In this document: positions 33,940-44,391 of the stretch, in pieces
Layout: each line of letters begins with the position of its first letter
Numbering within the stretch: the stretch's first letter is position 1
Assembly (NCBI GenBank): GCA_015178975.1
Contig: WHVD01000001.1
Location: forward strand, 1,488,001-1,552,000
Direction of reading: 5' to 3'
Origin: Hysterangium stoloniferum
Lineage: Eukaryota > Basidiomycota > Agaricomycetes > Hysterangiales > Hysterangiaceae
Length of the DNA: 64,000 nucleotides
Program-made: the position numbers and the translations under genes
The notes under the pieces: generated by a model
Database searches by the model: none
Seen by the model: only the letters and a program-made list of their open reading frames with translations
What the model was told of the DNA's origin: nothing

Positions 33940-34187
33940 TCTTATAAGATTCTCTTTATGTTCTCTGAATTATTTAATATTTTCTCAAATTTATTGTATT
34001 TTTATTATATTTATATTGTGAAATTTAAGGCCTAGTTCCTTCTTAGTTAATTTATTATAATTTTAATGAATTATTTATATTTTATTTACTTAGTTATTGC
34101 TTCTTGGCACATTGCTTGCTCCTATGTGCACATTTTTGGAGTCATGTGACTTATTAGATAAGCCTCCAACCTCAGGATATCATACAG
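33940..34187 (-). other. AT-rich gap where the G1 protease should be
   Basis: Between the gag end and the pol start the DNA is AT-rich non-coding sequence. Neither a DTG/DSG protease site nor a CCHC knuckle is seen, so this part was deleted or replaced. Confidence 0.5.
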
Positions 34188-34938
34188 TCACAAATGTGAC
34201 TGTAATGACATACTTGAGTCATTATTTGATTCTGCCGACTCAGCAATTGCTTCTGTCCTGGTCCCACAGCCTTGAACCATGATGCGCTGGGTGTCCTTCA
34301 TATAAAGATTGGTGAGACTATTATTGGCTTCTCCCATTGGGTCATATGGGCCAAAGTTGGTTTCTAGCTCCATAACAAAAGCATCCCAATCTTCAAGCCA
34401 AAGCGGCTCTTCCTCGGAAAGTCCACTAAAAGCCAGTTTGAACCATTTCAATGTGGATCCCAAGAGGTATGAAAGTGCATAATTGACTTTTTGGGAGTCT
34501 GTGGAGAATGTGGCAGATCGATCATGGAAATTGAAGGGACATTGCATGAGGAAAGTGGAAAGTTTGTTGGGGTTGGAACCTGTGAAGGGTTCTGGAGCAT
34601 TGACTTTTGACCACAGAGGTTCCAGATCCTTCTTGCTGCCTTCTCTGACCATGTGATTCATCAATATCTCTAAAGTGATTCTAACAACTCAGAGGTGGGA
34701 TCTGTGAGTGGCGGCCAATCATTAGATGGGGAATTTTGGACACCTTTGCCTTTGTTGGGGGCCACAGACTCATCCTCATTCTCAGATTTGTCCGGGTTTT
34801 CTGGGACTTCTTCAATATGGGCTTCTTCCATGGTGTCTGGGTGGTATACAAAGTAAGTGGGGAATGAAGAGTCGACGGTCCAGGTAATGATTCCTGTACA
34901 TGTGCTTTTCTTCTTGGTGGCATATTGACAATCTGCAA
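34188..34938 (-). pseudogene. G1 gag
   Basis: Minus strand, two frames. First MPPRRKAHVQESLPGPSTLH (start near 34,923), then a shift and stop; second LEPLWSKVNAPEPFTGSNP, KLSTFLMQCPFNFHD, NYALSYLLGSTLKWFKLAF, WLEDWDAFVMELETNFGPYD, which is the retrotransposon gag capsid domain. The matching intact-looking copy is G2 gag (42,663-43,330). Confidence 0.85.
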
Positions 34939-34943
34939 GTCTT

Positions 34944-34954
34944 AGTCAGAAAAT
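34944..34954 (-). other. G1 primer-binding site, complementary to the element's own RNA start
   Basis: Minus strand ATTTTCTGACT, two bases after the LTR. Its complement AGTCAGAAAAT occurs inside the LTR 33 bases after the TATA box. Same two-base spacing at 26,374, 41,371 and 42,630. Confidence 0.7.
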
Positions 34955-34956
34955 AC

Positions 34957-35808
34957 TGTTAAGGGGCATGCATGGAGCTTATCAGAGGGTTTCCAGAGAA
35001 ACCTGTGGGAAGGCCAGTAGGACTTGGCTTCAGCTTATAGGCTGCACCCTCGCGAGATCATGTCATCCAATTTCAGATGGGTGGACAGGAATCCCGGGGA
35101 GTCTGGGGGTAGTTGGTGGGTTGAGAGGTCAGGCAGTTGACTGTGGGAATCCCACGGAGGTTGAGGGGTCAGGCAGTGATGAGTCGGAGGTCAAGTGATA
35201 GATGGGTCAGAGCCTGTGGGCTCTGATGAGGTAAATAGTGGTGTGTTTCAAAGAGGAGATTAGAGCAGAAAATGTACTGAGATTACTGGGAGAATCTAAG
35301 CTGATTTTCTGACTGGATTGTATGTACAACATCTGCCAGACTATATAGATTGTGGAATGTATGTCATACCAAATCCAGTAATAATGAAATCCAAACTAGT
35401 AAACATGAAACAAGATAAGTAAACACCAAATTTGGTGTTAGGAATGGGATGGAGTGGAGCAGAGTCTGAATCATGACAGGTTGTTAGACCATAACAGGAA
35501 TGGGGCAGGAGCAGAGTCCAAAATGTGACAGGTCATTCGACCATAATGGGAACAGGGCTCAGTTAGAGAGCTGTCAGGTTTTCTGAGCAGAGTCCAGTGA
35601 GTGGTACATGGGACAGAGTTGGAGATAGACAGGTGCAGGTCCCAGTGGGTATTCTGGTAACTGATACGTGAAGTAATGAAGGTCGAGCACGGACAGGTCT
35701 GATGTCCAGAGTCCAGCAGGTATTCTGGTAAACTGATGACTGGTGTGTGTAGGGTGTGGGTGCATATAAGTTAGTGCCTGGAGTCTGACAGGTTTTCCGG
35801 TTGTAACA
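34957..35808 (-). mobile_element. G1 5' LTR
   Basis: 852 bases, TGTTAAGGGGCATG to GGTTGTAACA on the plus strand. Predicted minus-strand RNA start near 35,314 (AGTCAGAAAAT, 35,304-35,314), with tatatag about 33 bases upstream. Confidence 0.92.
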
Positions 35809-36164
35809 AAAGGTCATTTAAACATCTGGGATGTGATTCAAACATAATTTGGTTTTTCAAACTTTAGGAGGATAACCCAAAAATTTTAAAATGATTTATT
35901 AAATAAAGTATATACATTCATATTGTTGGCTGTAGAATTAATATTTAATCAAATTCAGTTGATTAGGTATCACTCTGAAGAATGCAAAAATATTAATATT
36001 TATCTATATCTGACAAAATTTAGTCAAACAATCATCTGTAGATTATTCTTTTGGAATAAATTGAACAATGGGGATTGATACCCCAGATAGTTCTGGTTAA
36101 CTCTCTAAACCAACTAAATTTAAATTATATGAAATATATTTGAAAGTTTGCTTGTATACAAGAG

Positions 36165-37276
36165 TGTTAGGGCAACACTAATAAGGCTACCAAACACAAG
36201 ATAAAACACAGAAATATGAAGTGAAGAGGGGATAGCTCAATGACAGGGGAGATCACACTTCATTTAGTGGGATTCCTAAGAGATTGAAACAAAAGACTAA
36301 AGACTAGCTATGTACATGCCCCTATTTATACTATTTATTTAATATTTAATATTTATTAGAAGCTTGAGAAAAATACTAAAAATGGATTGTATGCACCCTA
36401 CAGTGCATAGCCACGCTTTCGGTGCTTATGTAAGCCCACTCGGCACTGTGTAGATCCATGTGGCGTGCCAGCATTTGCATAGGCTCCGACTGCAGTTGCA
36501 GTGCCGATGCACCAGGAGGCCTCGATGGACACACAGTGCTTTGCACTGTGTGTCATAGCTCAATGACAGGGGAGATCACACTTGTTTTAGTGGGATTCCT
36601 AAGAGATTGAAACTAAAGACTAGCTATGTACATGCCCCCTATTTATACTATTTATTTAATATTTAATATTTATTAGAAACTTGAGAAAAATACTAAAAAT
36701 GGATTGTATGTACCCTACAGTGCATAGCCACACTTTCAGCACTTATGTAAGCCTGCCCGGCACTGCGTAGATCTGTGCAGCACGCCGGCATTTGCATAGG
36801 CTCTGACTGCAGTTGCAGTGCCAATGCAGCAGGAGGCCTCGACGGAGTGTAGGCGGCAGTGTCAGCCTTGAGTCGGTCGCTATCATCTGGCCGTGCCAAT
36901 GCTGCATCACATCGTTATATCACTGTGCAGCCGTATTTGGGATGTAGGTGATGCTGTCATCATTATGTTGGCACCCTCGCTTGGCCATGCCACTGCACTG
37001 TGCACACACATTGCAACTCCGTGATGCACACACATTGTGACTCCGACATTGCGACTCCACGATGCACACACATTGCAGTGCACAGTGCATGCATATTGTG
37101 AGTGCGCAGTGCACACGTGTGTTGTGATGGTGTGACTGCTTTCAATGGCAGTGGTGGTGGCATGACTACATAATTGTTCTCGCATTGTGCCTGTACTGCT
37201 ACATGTAACTATAATTAAAATAAACTAAAATCAAAAATAAGTGGCAAAAATATATATTATATATATTGCCCTGACA
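36165..37276 (-). mobile_element. Solo LTR, family F (reverse), TSD AAGAG
   Basis: 1112 bases, TGTTAGGGCAAC to TTGCCCTGACA, flanked by AAGAG. Contains a direct duplication of about 330 bases (36,227-36,555 and 36,557-36,890; starts atagctcaatgacagggg). Right half is rich in cattgcgactcc-type repeats around 37,010-37,090. Its short relative is at 40,857. Confidence 0.92.
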
Positions 37277-37288
37277 AAGAGAATACAT

Positions 37289-37405
37289 CATAACCCAAAG
37301 ATTAAGTCATAACCCAAAGATTAAGTCATAACCCAAAGATTAAGTCATAACCCAAAGATTAAGTCATAACCCAAAGATTAAGTCATAACCCAAAGATTAA
37401 GTCAT
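37289..37405. repeat. 19-base tandem repeat inside A4
   Basis: Unit cataacccaaagattaagt, six to seven copies; other A copies have one or two. A local expansion in this copy. Confidence 0.9.
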
Positions 37406-38099
37406 AATTCAAATAATTTTGTGTAACTGTCATTTGTGCATATTATAAAAGGGCATGCATATTTTAAAGATGAAATTTCAGGTAATTAAATATAAACTTA
37501 TAGAATAATTTGTTATGGCCAGAAGGAATAGTCTTACTTAAAAAATATGAGGATTATTCAGTAAAACTTTGTATATTCAATAAAGTGTGACCATCCTCCT
37601 TAGGAATGTTTAAAATGTATTGGTATATTATGAAACAAATCATCTTTCAAAGGCTGAATAGATTATGAAAGAGTTTAGTAGATAAAACATTAAGACTTTT
37701 AAAAAGCATATCCTTTTAAATTGAACAGATTTCTACTTGATTCAACATACCCAGAATATATAGGTGGTTTCACTTAATAAAGAAAGTCATAGGATGAAAA
37801 ATCTCCAACGACATCTCACATATCTCACTGGGAAATAACTACAGTTTAGCTTTTAAAAAACAAATTACTAACAAAAGCATAGCAAGTATTTACATAACTT
37901 GGAAAACTATATACATACAATAGGTTCTATTAATTGACTCTGAATTGTTTAGGATATAATATGGAGAATTGTTTCTCATGGTTGGTGGTTAACAATATAA
38001 TAGTCTCAGAATAGATACTGCTATTTAAAGAGGATGTTTTGTAGAAATATAAACTTTACCAATAAATGTCTGATATTATAGTAATTATGGACAACCTCC

Positions 38100-38536
38100 T
38101 AAGGCATGGGGAAAACCTGTAGAAGTTCAAAGGCAGATAAGACTTGGCTCCATCTTATGTGCTGTGCTATTGTATGATCATTAGGTCCTAGCTTCAGACA
38201 GAGGTGGGTAGTTATCCCAGAAAGTCTGAAAGTATATGACTGGTGTGAGGGTTGGGAAACCCAGAGGTTCTGAAAATACACTGGTGTCAAGCTTCACCAT
38301 TTAGCTTAGTGTATTGAGGAGATAGGTTGTAGCTAAGTTGATATACTGATTGGATTGTGGTTTAAAAAGACTAATAGACTATATAGACTAATTTATTATT
38401 GTACTACTAATATGCTGAAACAAAAAAACAAGGCATGTGAACAAGAAAATAACAGGGTTATTGTTAAGAACAGAAAACTGACTGAAGTTGGTAGACCGAT
38501 GGGGACCGAACAGAAGGACTTGGCTTCAGCTTACAG
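38100..38536 (-). mobile_element. Two LTR fragments
   Basis: 38,100-38,462 is a piece of a minus-oriented LTR (module gacttggctccatcttatgtgctg at 38,141, then gattggattgtgg). 38,463-38,536 is the end of a family C LTR (TGTTAAGAACAGAAAACTGAC) cut after the gacttggcttcagctta module. Then follows cagtgcctcaaaaaac, which resembles the Tc1 TIR at 57,662. Confidence 0.6.
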
Positions 38537-38943
38537 TGCCTCAAAAAACCCTTCTCATGTTTTATACTTCAGATGTATGGAGGATATCTGAAAACTATTA
38601 AGTATACCAAATTCTAATATACTCTAAAGGTCATTTAAACATCTGGGATGTGATTCAAACTTAATTTGGTCTTTCAAACTTTTGGTATGTTTAAAACTTA
38701 TTTGTATATTATGAAACAAAGCATCTTTTAGGAGCTGAGTAGATTATGAATGAGTTTAGTAGTTTGAAACATCAAAAATTTTAAAAAGTATACCCTTTTA
38801 AATGGTCCATTTCATGCATATGTATGTCATTGACATCTCTGAATACATATGTATTACATCAGAATGGGTCTGTCAATCTGAACAGATTTCTACTTGATTC
38901 AACATACATGGAATGTATAGGTGGCTTCACTTAATAAAGAAAG

Positions 38944-39596
38944 TGTTACGACCGTGTCGCAGCCGTTCAGCCCCGAGGTTATTGCCACCTATCGATGATT
39001 CAAGTTATCGCTCAAGTTACCACATCGGAAACCATCGCCCCCGAGGCTGACGTATGCTTTCACAGTGATCAAACTCTGTTTATGCCCATGTCAAAATATA
39101 CTCGTACTATCTGGTTAAACTTTTGATACGTCCCTTTTATTATGATGATCTGTTCTATCCAATATTTCACATATGCCTATATATACTTGTAACCCTCGAA
39201 CTATTTCCTTTTCCCGTAATTACACTCTCGGTTATCTCTTCGGCCTCCAAACTAATCATAAACTTCCCGTTCCTAGTCAAGCTTATTGTCAATACCCTGT
39301 TCCGCTCTTCTCCTAGTTAGTATTTTCTAGACGCCTGATACTTGTATATGAACCTGCTGTAGTTGTAGCTACTAGGCAATCAGAATATCGACTCAGAATA
39401 CCCTCTTACACCTCTAGCAGTCTTGTACTAAGAATCCCCTCATCCGCCTTCGCGTGCACTCGTCCACTCTCGGTCACCGACCCTTGGCCTGACACTCGAC
39501 TTAACCTTGTGAGGGTGCAGCACATAAGCTGAAGCCAAGTCCTTCCGATCAGTCCCTGTCGGCGAACCAACATCAGTCAGTTTTCAGTTCTTAACA
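38944..39596 (+). mobile_element. Solo LTR, family C, TSD GAAAG
   Basis: 653 bases, TGTTACGACCG to AGTTCTTAACA with GAAAG on both sides. Shorter than other C copies, with a deletion near 39,495 before the conserved module. Confidence 0.94.
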
Positions 39597-39774
39597 GAAA
39601 GTCATAGAATGAAAAATTTCCAATGACATCTCCCATATTTTACTGGGAAATAACTACAGTTTAGCTTTTAAAAAACAAATTACTAACAAAAGTATTAGCA
39701 AGCATTTACATAACTTGGAAAACTATATACAATAGGTTCTATTAATTGGCTCTGAATTGTTTAGGATATAATAT

Positions 39775-40425
39775 GGAGGTTGTCCATAATCATTATAATA
39801 TCAAATGTTTACTAATAAAAGCAATATTGCTACAAAACTTCATCTTTAAATAGCAGTATTTATTTTGAGATTATTATATTGTTAACCACCAACCATGAGA
39901 AACAATTCTCCATATTATACCCTAAACAATTCAGAGTCAATTAATAGAACCTATTGTATATAGTTTTCCAAGTTATGTAAATACTTGCTAATACTTTTGT
40001 TAGTAATTTGTTTTTTAAAAGCTAAATTGTAGTTATTTCCCAGTAAAATATGTGAGATGTCATTGGAAATTTTTTTGTCCTGTGGCTTTCTTAGTTGGAT
40101 GAAATCACCTATATATTCTAGGTATGTTGGATCAAGTAGAAATCTGTTCAGATTGACAGATCCATTCCAAAGTAATACATACAGTATGCATGGAATAGAC
40201 TATCTAAAGGTATCTATTTTTAAAAGTATTAGTGTTTCAAACTATTAATTTTTTTTATTGTCTACTTGTGTCTGGAAAGATTCTTTAGTTTGTAATGTAC
40301 AGGAGAGTTTAAAACTTTTTGAAAGTTTTAAAAACCAAATTATGTTTGAATCACATCCCAGATGTTTAAATGACCTTTAGAGTATATTAGAATTTGGTAT
40401 ACTTAATAGTTTTCAGATATCCTCC
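39775..40425 (-). mobile_element. MITE family B copy B3, complete, TSD TAT
   Basis: 651 bases in reverse, GGAGGTTGTCC to AGATATCCTCC, flanked by TAT. It sits in B1; the empty site is visible in B2 near 37,970 (ataatatggagaattg). Together B1 and B3 make a very large imperfect palindrome. Confidence 0.93.
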
Positions 40426-40566
40426 TATGGAGAATTGTTTCTCATGGTTGGTGGTTAACAATATAATAGTCTCAGAATAGATACTGCTATTTAAAGATGA
40501 AGTTTTTGTAGCAATATTGCTTTTATTAGTAAACATTTGATATTATAATGATTACAGACAACCTCC

Positions 40567-40856
40567 ATAATATATACCAGTGGAGAACAATGGGATGTGG
40601 ACTACAATGGGATGTGGACAATAATGGAGACTAACTATTACCAAATCGCAGCGTGGGGAGTCTCACTCTCTTACAGCAATACATCACAGGTTAGGGTGGT
40701 GGTGGATCAAGTCTATCAAGTGAGAACTGTGCATCCATAGCCCTAGTTTGTTGTAGCCTAGTACCTGTTAGGTATCGTTTTCAGACCTCCTACATGTGAT
40801 CTCCATTGTAACTCACTTTTGTCTTGCTCCCAAGTTGGCCATACATTGTGCATCAG
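40567..40856. other. No gene seen
   Basis: Short gap with a tandem gggatgtgga pair and the target sequence ATCAG of the next LTR. Confidence 0.4.
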
Positions 40857-41289
40857 TGTCAGGGCTCATATATTTTATTTTAGCTTAGTTTAGTTTATTT
40901 TACTTTTTGTTTGTTTGTCACAAGTCACAAGTCACAAGTCACTTGTCACAACGTGCACATGTGAATGTGAAATGGCTTGAAAGACCATTTGTAGCCACAC
41001 AATGACAATCACATGATTGTCACATGATATACATGTGTCAAAACTTAACTTTATTTTACTTTTCTTCTAAGGTTTGAACCTTCAGTAATAACTTTATTTA
41101 ATTTTCCCTTTAGTATAAATACCCTAAGATGTACATAGTTAGACCCCAGTTTCAATCTCTTAGGATTTCCACTAAATACAAGTGTAATATTCTTAAGTCA
41201 TTGGAACTTCTATTCTCCTACTCCTTATCTTGCCCTCTCTCTTGTTTCTTTTTTTGTGTTTTGGTAGCCTTGTTAGTGTTGCCCTAACA
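40857..41289 (+). mobile_element. Solo LTR, family F, TSD ATCAG
   Basis: 433 bases, TGTCAGGGCTC to GTTGCCCTAACA, flanked by ATCAG (40,852-40,856, 41,290-41,294). Contains tataaatacc near 41,114, a likely promoter. Confidence 0.94.
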
Positions 41290-41370
41290 ATCAGTGTCTT
41301 GTCTCCACCTCATGTATTACTTTTCACCAACAATCTTCTGGAGGCATGATCAAGACAATCTGTGAGATCT

Positions 41371-41520
41371 GATCAGAAAATACTGTTAAGCATGGGGGTG
41401 GGTCTTTGGAGAAAATCCATGGAAGTTTGAAGGATGTGGCTTCAGCTTATATGCTGTGCCCTTGCAAGATCACATTGTCCAACTTTAGACAGGTATAGAT
41501 GGGGAACCCATGGATTCTGA
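41371..41520 (-). mobile_element. Gypsy primer-binding site and LTR stub
   Basis: Minus strand: LTR start TGTTAAGCATGG at 41,384 preceded (plus order) by gatcagaaaat, the primer-binding site, and the atgtggcttcagcttat module. Cut at about 41,520. Confidence 0.6.
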
Positions 41521-41550
41521 TACAAGTCCTATACAAAGAAGAATTGACCT

Positions 41551-41870
41551 TTTCTCTCTCCCAGGCACCATAAAATCAGATTGGCTTTTGCTGAGAAGCA
41601 CCAAAATTGGACAGTGGAGGACTGGAAGCGAGTAATCTGGTCAGATGAGACCAAGATCAATAGATTTGGGTCAGATGGACACCAGTATTGCTGGAAAAGG
41701 CCTGGAGTACCACTTGGAGACAGGGAGGTGGAAGCAACTGTCAAATTTGGAGGAGGTAGTATCATGGCTTGGGATTGCATGGGGTGGAATGGGCCTGGAA
41801 TTCTTTGTGAGTTTGAGGGAAAGATGGATTCCAAACAGTTATGTGAGCATTTTGGAGGATGGTCTTCTGG
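41551..41870 (+). pseudogene. Tc1/mariner transposase fragment
   Basis: Plus-strand reading HHKIRLAFAEKHQNWTVEDW, then WSDETKINRFGSDG (first catalytic aspartate of the DDE_3 fold), VKFGGGSIMAWDCMGWNG and GKMDSKQ, then a frameshift (YVSILEDGLL in the next frame). Everything after, including the second D and E, was lost when the gypsy LTR at 41,871 arrived. Confidence 0.8.
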
Positions 41871-42627
41871 TGTTAGGACTGGAAAACCCACCAGGCTCTG
41901 GACCCCACCTTATAGGCACCTGACCTCTGTCTCATGCATCAGTCATTGGACAACCTGCTGGGACCCACACATGTCAAACCTATCTATGCCTGACTCCACC
42001 AGGACCTGCACATGTCTAGCCTGTCTATATCCAACTCCATTTCACGCACCAGTTACTGGACTCCACCCAGACAACCCACCAGCTCTCTGACTGAGCCCTG
42101 CTCCCATTATGGTCAAATGACCTGTCATGTTTCAGACTCTGCCCCTGTTCCATTCCATCCCTAACACCTAGTTTGGTGTTTATTTGTCCCAATTTATGTT
42201 TACTTGTTTAGGCTTTCATTATTACTGGATTTGGTATTGCATACATTCCACAGTCTATGTATATAGTCTAGCTGATGTTTGTACATACAATCTGGTCAGA
42301 AAATTGACTGAGTTTCCCCAGTAACTTTAGTATATATTCTACTCTATCTCCACCTCTCATCTTAAACACAATGCTCTCAAACTTGTCAGAGCCCATGGAC
42401 CTTCTGACTCAACTTCCTACCTATCGCCCTCCATGGGCAGCCTGACCTATTGACTGCTCAACCTCCCAACCTCTCAACCTCCTGACTATCTCCCAGACTC
42501 CCTGGGTTTCCTGTCTGCCTGTTTGAAATTGGACACCATGATCTCAGTGCAGCTGAAACCAAGTCCTACTGGATTATCTGTGGGTTTCTCTGGAAACCCT
42601 CCACTAAGCTCTGCACACCCCTTAACA
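41871..42627 (+). mobile_element. Gypsy G2 5' LTR
   Basis: 757 bases, TGTTAGGACTGG to CCCCTTAACA. TATATAG at 42,260 lies 34 bases before GGTCAGAAAAT (42,294-42,304), the predicted RNA start. Confidence 0.85.
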
Positions 42628-42629
42628 GT

Positions 42630-42640
42630 ATTTTCTGACC
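42630..42640 (+). other. G2 primer-binding site (self-complementary type)
   Basis: ATTTTCTGACC, perfect complement of GGTCAGAAAAT in the LTR. In G1 the corresponding pair is ATTTTCTGACT and AGTCAGAAAAT, so the pairing is kept although the base differs. Confidence 0.7.
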
Positions 42641-42662
42641 TGGACTCACAGATTGTGTCAAT

Positions 42663-43610
42663 ATGCCACCAAGAAGAAAAGCACCGGTACAGGAAAACAT
42701 ACCTGGACCTTCAACTCTTCATTCCCCACTTACTTCGTACACCAGTCAGACACTCACAAACCAGCCAGTTGCCACAGATGAACCCCACATCAAAGAAGTT
42801 CCGGAAAACCTGGATGATTCTGAGCATGAGGACAAGTCCATGGCCCCTGACAAGGGCAAAGGTGTCGAAAATCCCCCATCTAATGAGTGACTGCCACTTT
42901 CAGATCCCACTTCCGAGTGGTTAGCAACCACTTTAGAAAGATTGATGGATCACATGCTCAAAGAAAACAAGAAAAAGGATCCAGAACCTCTGCAGTCAAA
43001 ATTCAATGCTCCAGAACCCTTCACAGGTTCCAACCCCAATAAACTTTCCACCTTCCTCATGCAATGTCACTTCAATTTCCACAATCAATCTGCCGCATTC
43101 TCCACAGACTCCCAAAAAGTCAACTATGCACTCTCATATCTCTTGGGATCCACATTGAAATGGTTCAAACCAGCTTTTAGTGGACTTTCCAAGGAAGAGC
43201 CGCTCTGGCTTGAAGATTGGAATGCTTTTGTTGTAGAGCTAGAAACAAACTTTGGCCCATATGACCTGATGGGAGAAGCTGAGAACAGCCTCACCAATCT
43301 TCGAATGAAGGACAACCAGTGCATCATGGACTAACTACATCATCCAATTCAACAATCTTGCAGCTCATTGTCAATGGGGCAATCCCACTCTCCACCACCA
43401 GTTCTATGCTGGTCTGCTATCCTGCCTCAAAGACAAAGTCTCGAAAGGAGAAGATGGCAAACCAAAAACACTGTCCTGTATGCACCTCAAGGCTCAAAAT
43501 GCAGATGCACACTATTGGGAACATTGTGTGGAAGTTGCCTGCAAGACCTCTGTGGACAAGGTCAACAATAAACATAATTACACTATTATTATAGATAAAG
43601 ATAATTGCAC
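42663..43610 (+). pseudogene. G2 gag
   Basis: Starts MPPRRKAPVQENIPGPSTLH at 42,663; first frame ends at 42,890, second runs 42,942-43,334 (PEPFTGSNPNKLSTFLMQCH, NYALSYLLGSTLKWFKPAF, WLEDWNAFVVELETNFGPYD). After a shift, FNNLAAHCQWGNPTLHHQFY and ADAHYWEHCVEVACKTS remain. No knuckle or pol follows; an AT-rich array begins instead. Confidence 0.8.
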
Positions 43611-43639
43611 TATTAAAGATGAGGATGGCTATATTATGG

Positions 43640-43875
43640 ATTTGAATTTTATTTTGATTTACTGTATTTTATTTTGATTTACTGTATTTTATTTTGATTT
43701 TTTGAACTTTATTTTGAGTCATTATATTATATTTGGATTTATTGAATTTTATTTTGATTTATTTTATTTTATGTGCAATCATTATTTTTTTTCCCCTTGA
43801 TTTACCATATTTTATTTTGATTTATTGGATTTTATTTTATTTTTAAACATTTTATTTTCATTTATTGTATTTTAT
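43640..43875. repeat. AT-rich tandem repeat, attttattttgattta type
   Basis: About ten imperfect 20-22 base units (attttattttgatttactgt). No coding function. Confidence 0.85.
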
Positions 43876-43989
43876 GTGAATTATTCTGATTTTATTGAGA
43901 TTTTTCCGGAAATCCTTATAGACCTCCTCCAGGGATATGTGATCATTCTCCAGAGAACTGGCATCGAAAAACCTCCATTGAAGGGTGCA

Positions 43990-44340
43990 GGAAATAAATT
44001 CTTTACACACAGCTGTGGGAAATGTATTTGAGAGGAAATGCTTCCACAGCAATGGAATTGCTCCTGTGATGATAAGAATACTCCCACACATGTAGGAATA
44101 CTTCCATGCATCACAGAAATGCTTCCACAAAGTGCAGGAAATTCTTCTGGAAAAGTTGTGGGAAATGTGTGTATGAGGGACATGGGAAATTCATCTGGCA
44201 GAGCCATGGGGACACTATCAGTGAGGGGCATGGGAAATTCACCTGGTAGAGCCATGGGAACTGTGTCCATGAGGGGTCTGGGAAATTCATCTGGCAGCAC
44301 TGTGGGAAATGTGAACTTGACAGAGGTCAGGTGCCTATAA
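43990..44340. repeat. Minisatellite, catgggaaattcatctggca type
   Basis: Units of about 60 bases built on gggaaattcatctggcagag, four copies from 44,150; the part at 44,030-44,150 has the cttccaca/ctcccaca words of the array at 20,295. Confidence 0.75.
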
Positions 44341-44391
44341 GGGGGGCCAGAGCCCGGTGGGTTTTCCAGTCCTAACAGTACCCTCCCTTTA
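44316..44391 (-). mobile_element. Gypsy 3' LTR stub and polypurine tract
   Basis: Minus strand: AAAGGGAGGGTAC (44,379-44,391) then TGTTAGGACTGGAAAACC. Only about 60 bases match the G2 LTR before the minisatellite begins. Confidence 0.65.

Larger units (their letters stand above)
26950..35808 (-). mobile_element. Ty3/gypsy chromodomain retrotransposon G1, complete, TSD AAAGG
   Basis: An 8859-base element on the minus strand: 5' LTR 34,957-35,808, primer-binding site, gag, RT, RNase H, integrase, chromodomain, an opposite-strand accessory ORF, polypurine tract, 3' LTR 26,950-27,804. AAAGG lies at 26,945-26,949 and 35,809-35,813. It carries three later insertions (A1, A2, solo LTR at 33,164). 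No protease motif was found. Reading frames are broken by many TGA codons at former CGA sites. Confidence 0.93.
35867..37599 (-). mobile_element. MITE family A copy A4, TSD TTA, holding a solo LTR
   Basis: Reverse orientation: GGAGGATAACCC to GACCATCCTCC, flanked by TTA. The related B1 sequence near 38,680 (caaacttttggtatgttt) serves as an empty site. Without the nested LTR the element is about 616 bases, plus a locally expanded 19-base repeat. Confidence 0.9.
26898..38099 (+). mobile_element. MITE family B copy B2, holding a gypsy element and another MITE
   Basis: Ends GGAGGATATCTG (26,898) and GGACAACCTCC (38,099), flanked by TAA on both sides. The B sequence itself is in pieces: 26,898-26,949, 35,809-35,866 and 37,600-38,099, separated by gypsy G1 (TSD AAAGG) and element A4 (TSD TTA). 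Copies B1 and B3 show the uninterrupted order. The flanking sequences are a gag fragment (left) and an LTR fragment (right), so the TAA match could be chance. Confidence 0.8.
38579..40566 (+). mobile_element. MITE family B copy B1, holding a solo LTR and an inverted B copy
   Basis: GGAGGATATCTG to CAGACAACCTCC. Its own sequence is about 670 bases once the two insertions are removed. Flanks TAT and ATA do not match. Collinear with B2. Confidence 0.85.

Noticed and set aside
36907-37185. Cys/His-rich minus-strand ORFs suggesting a zinc-finger or cysteine-rich protein
   Set aside because: They come from cattgcgactcc and tgcacacaca repeats inside the family F solo LTR.
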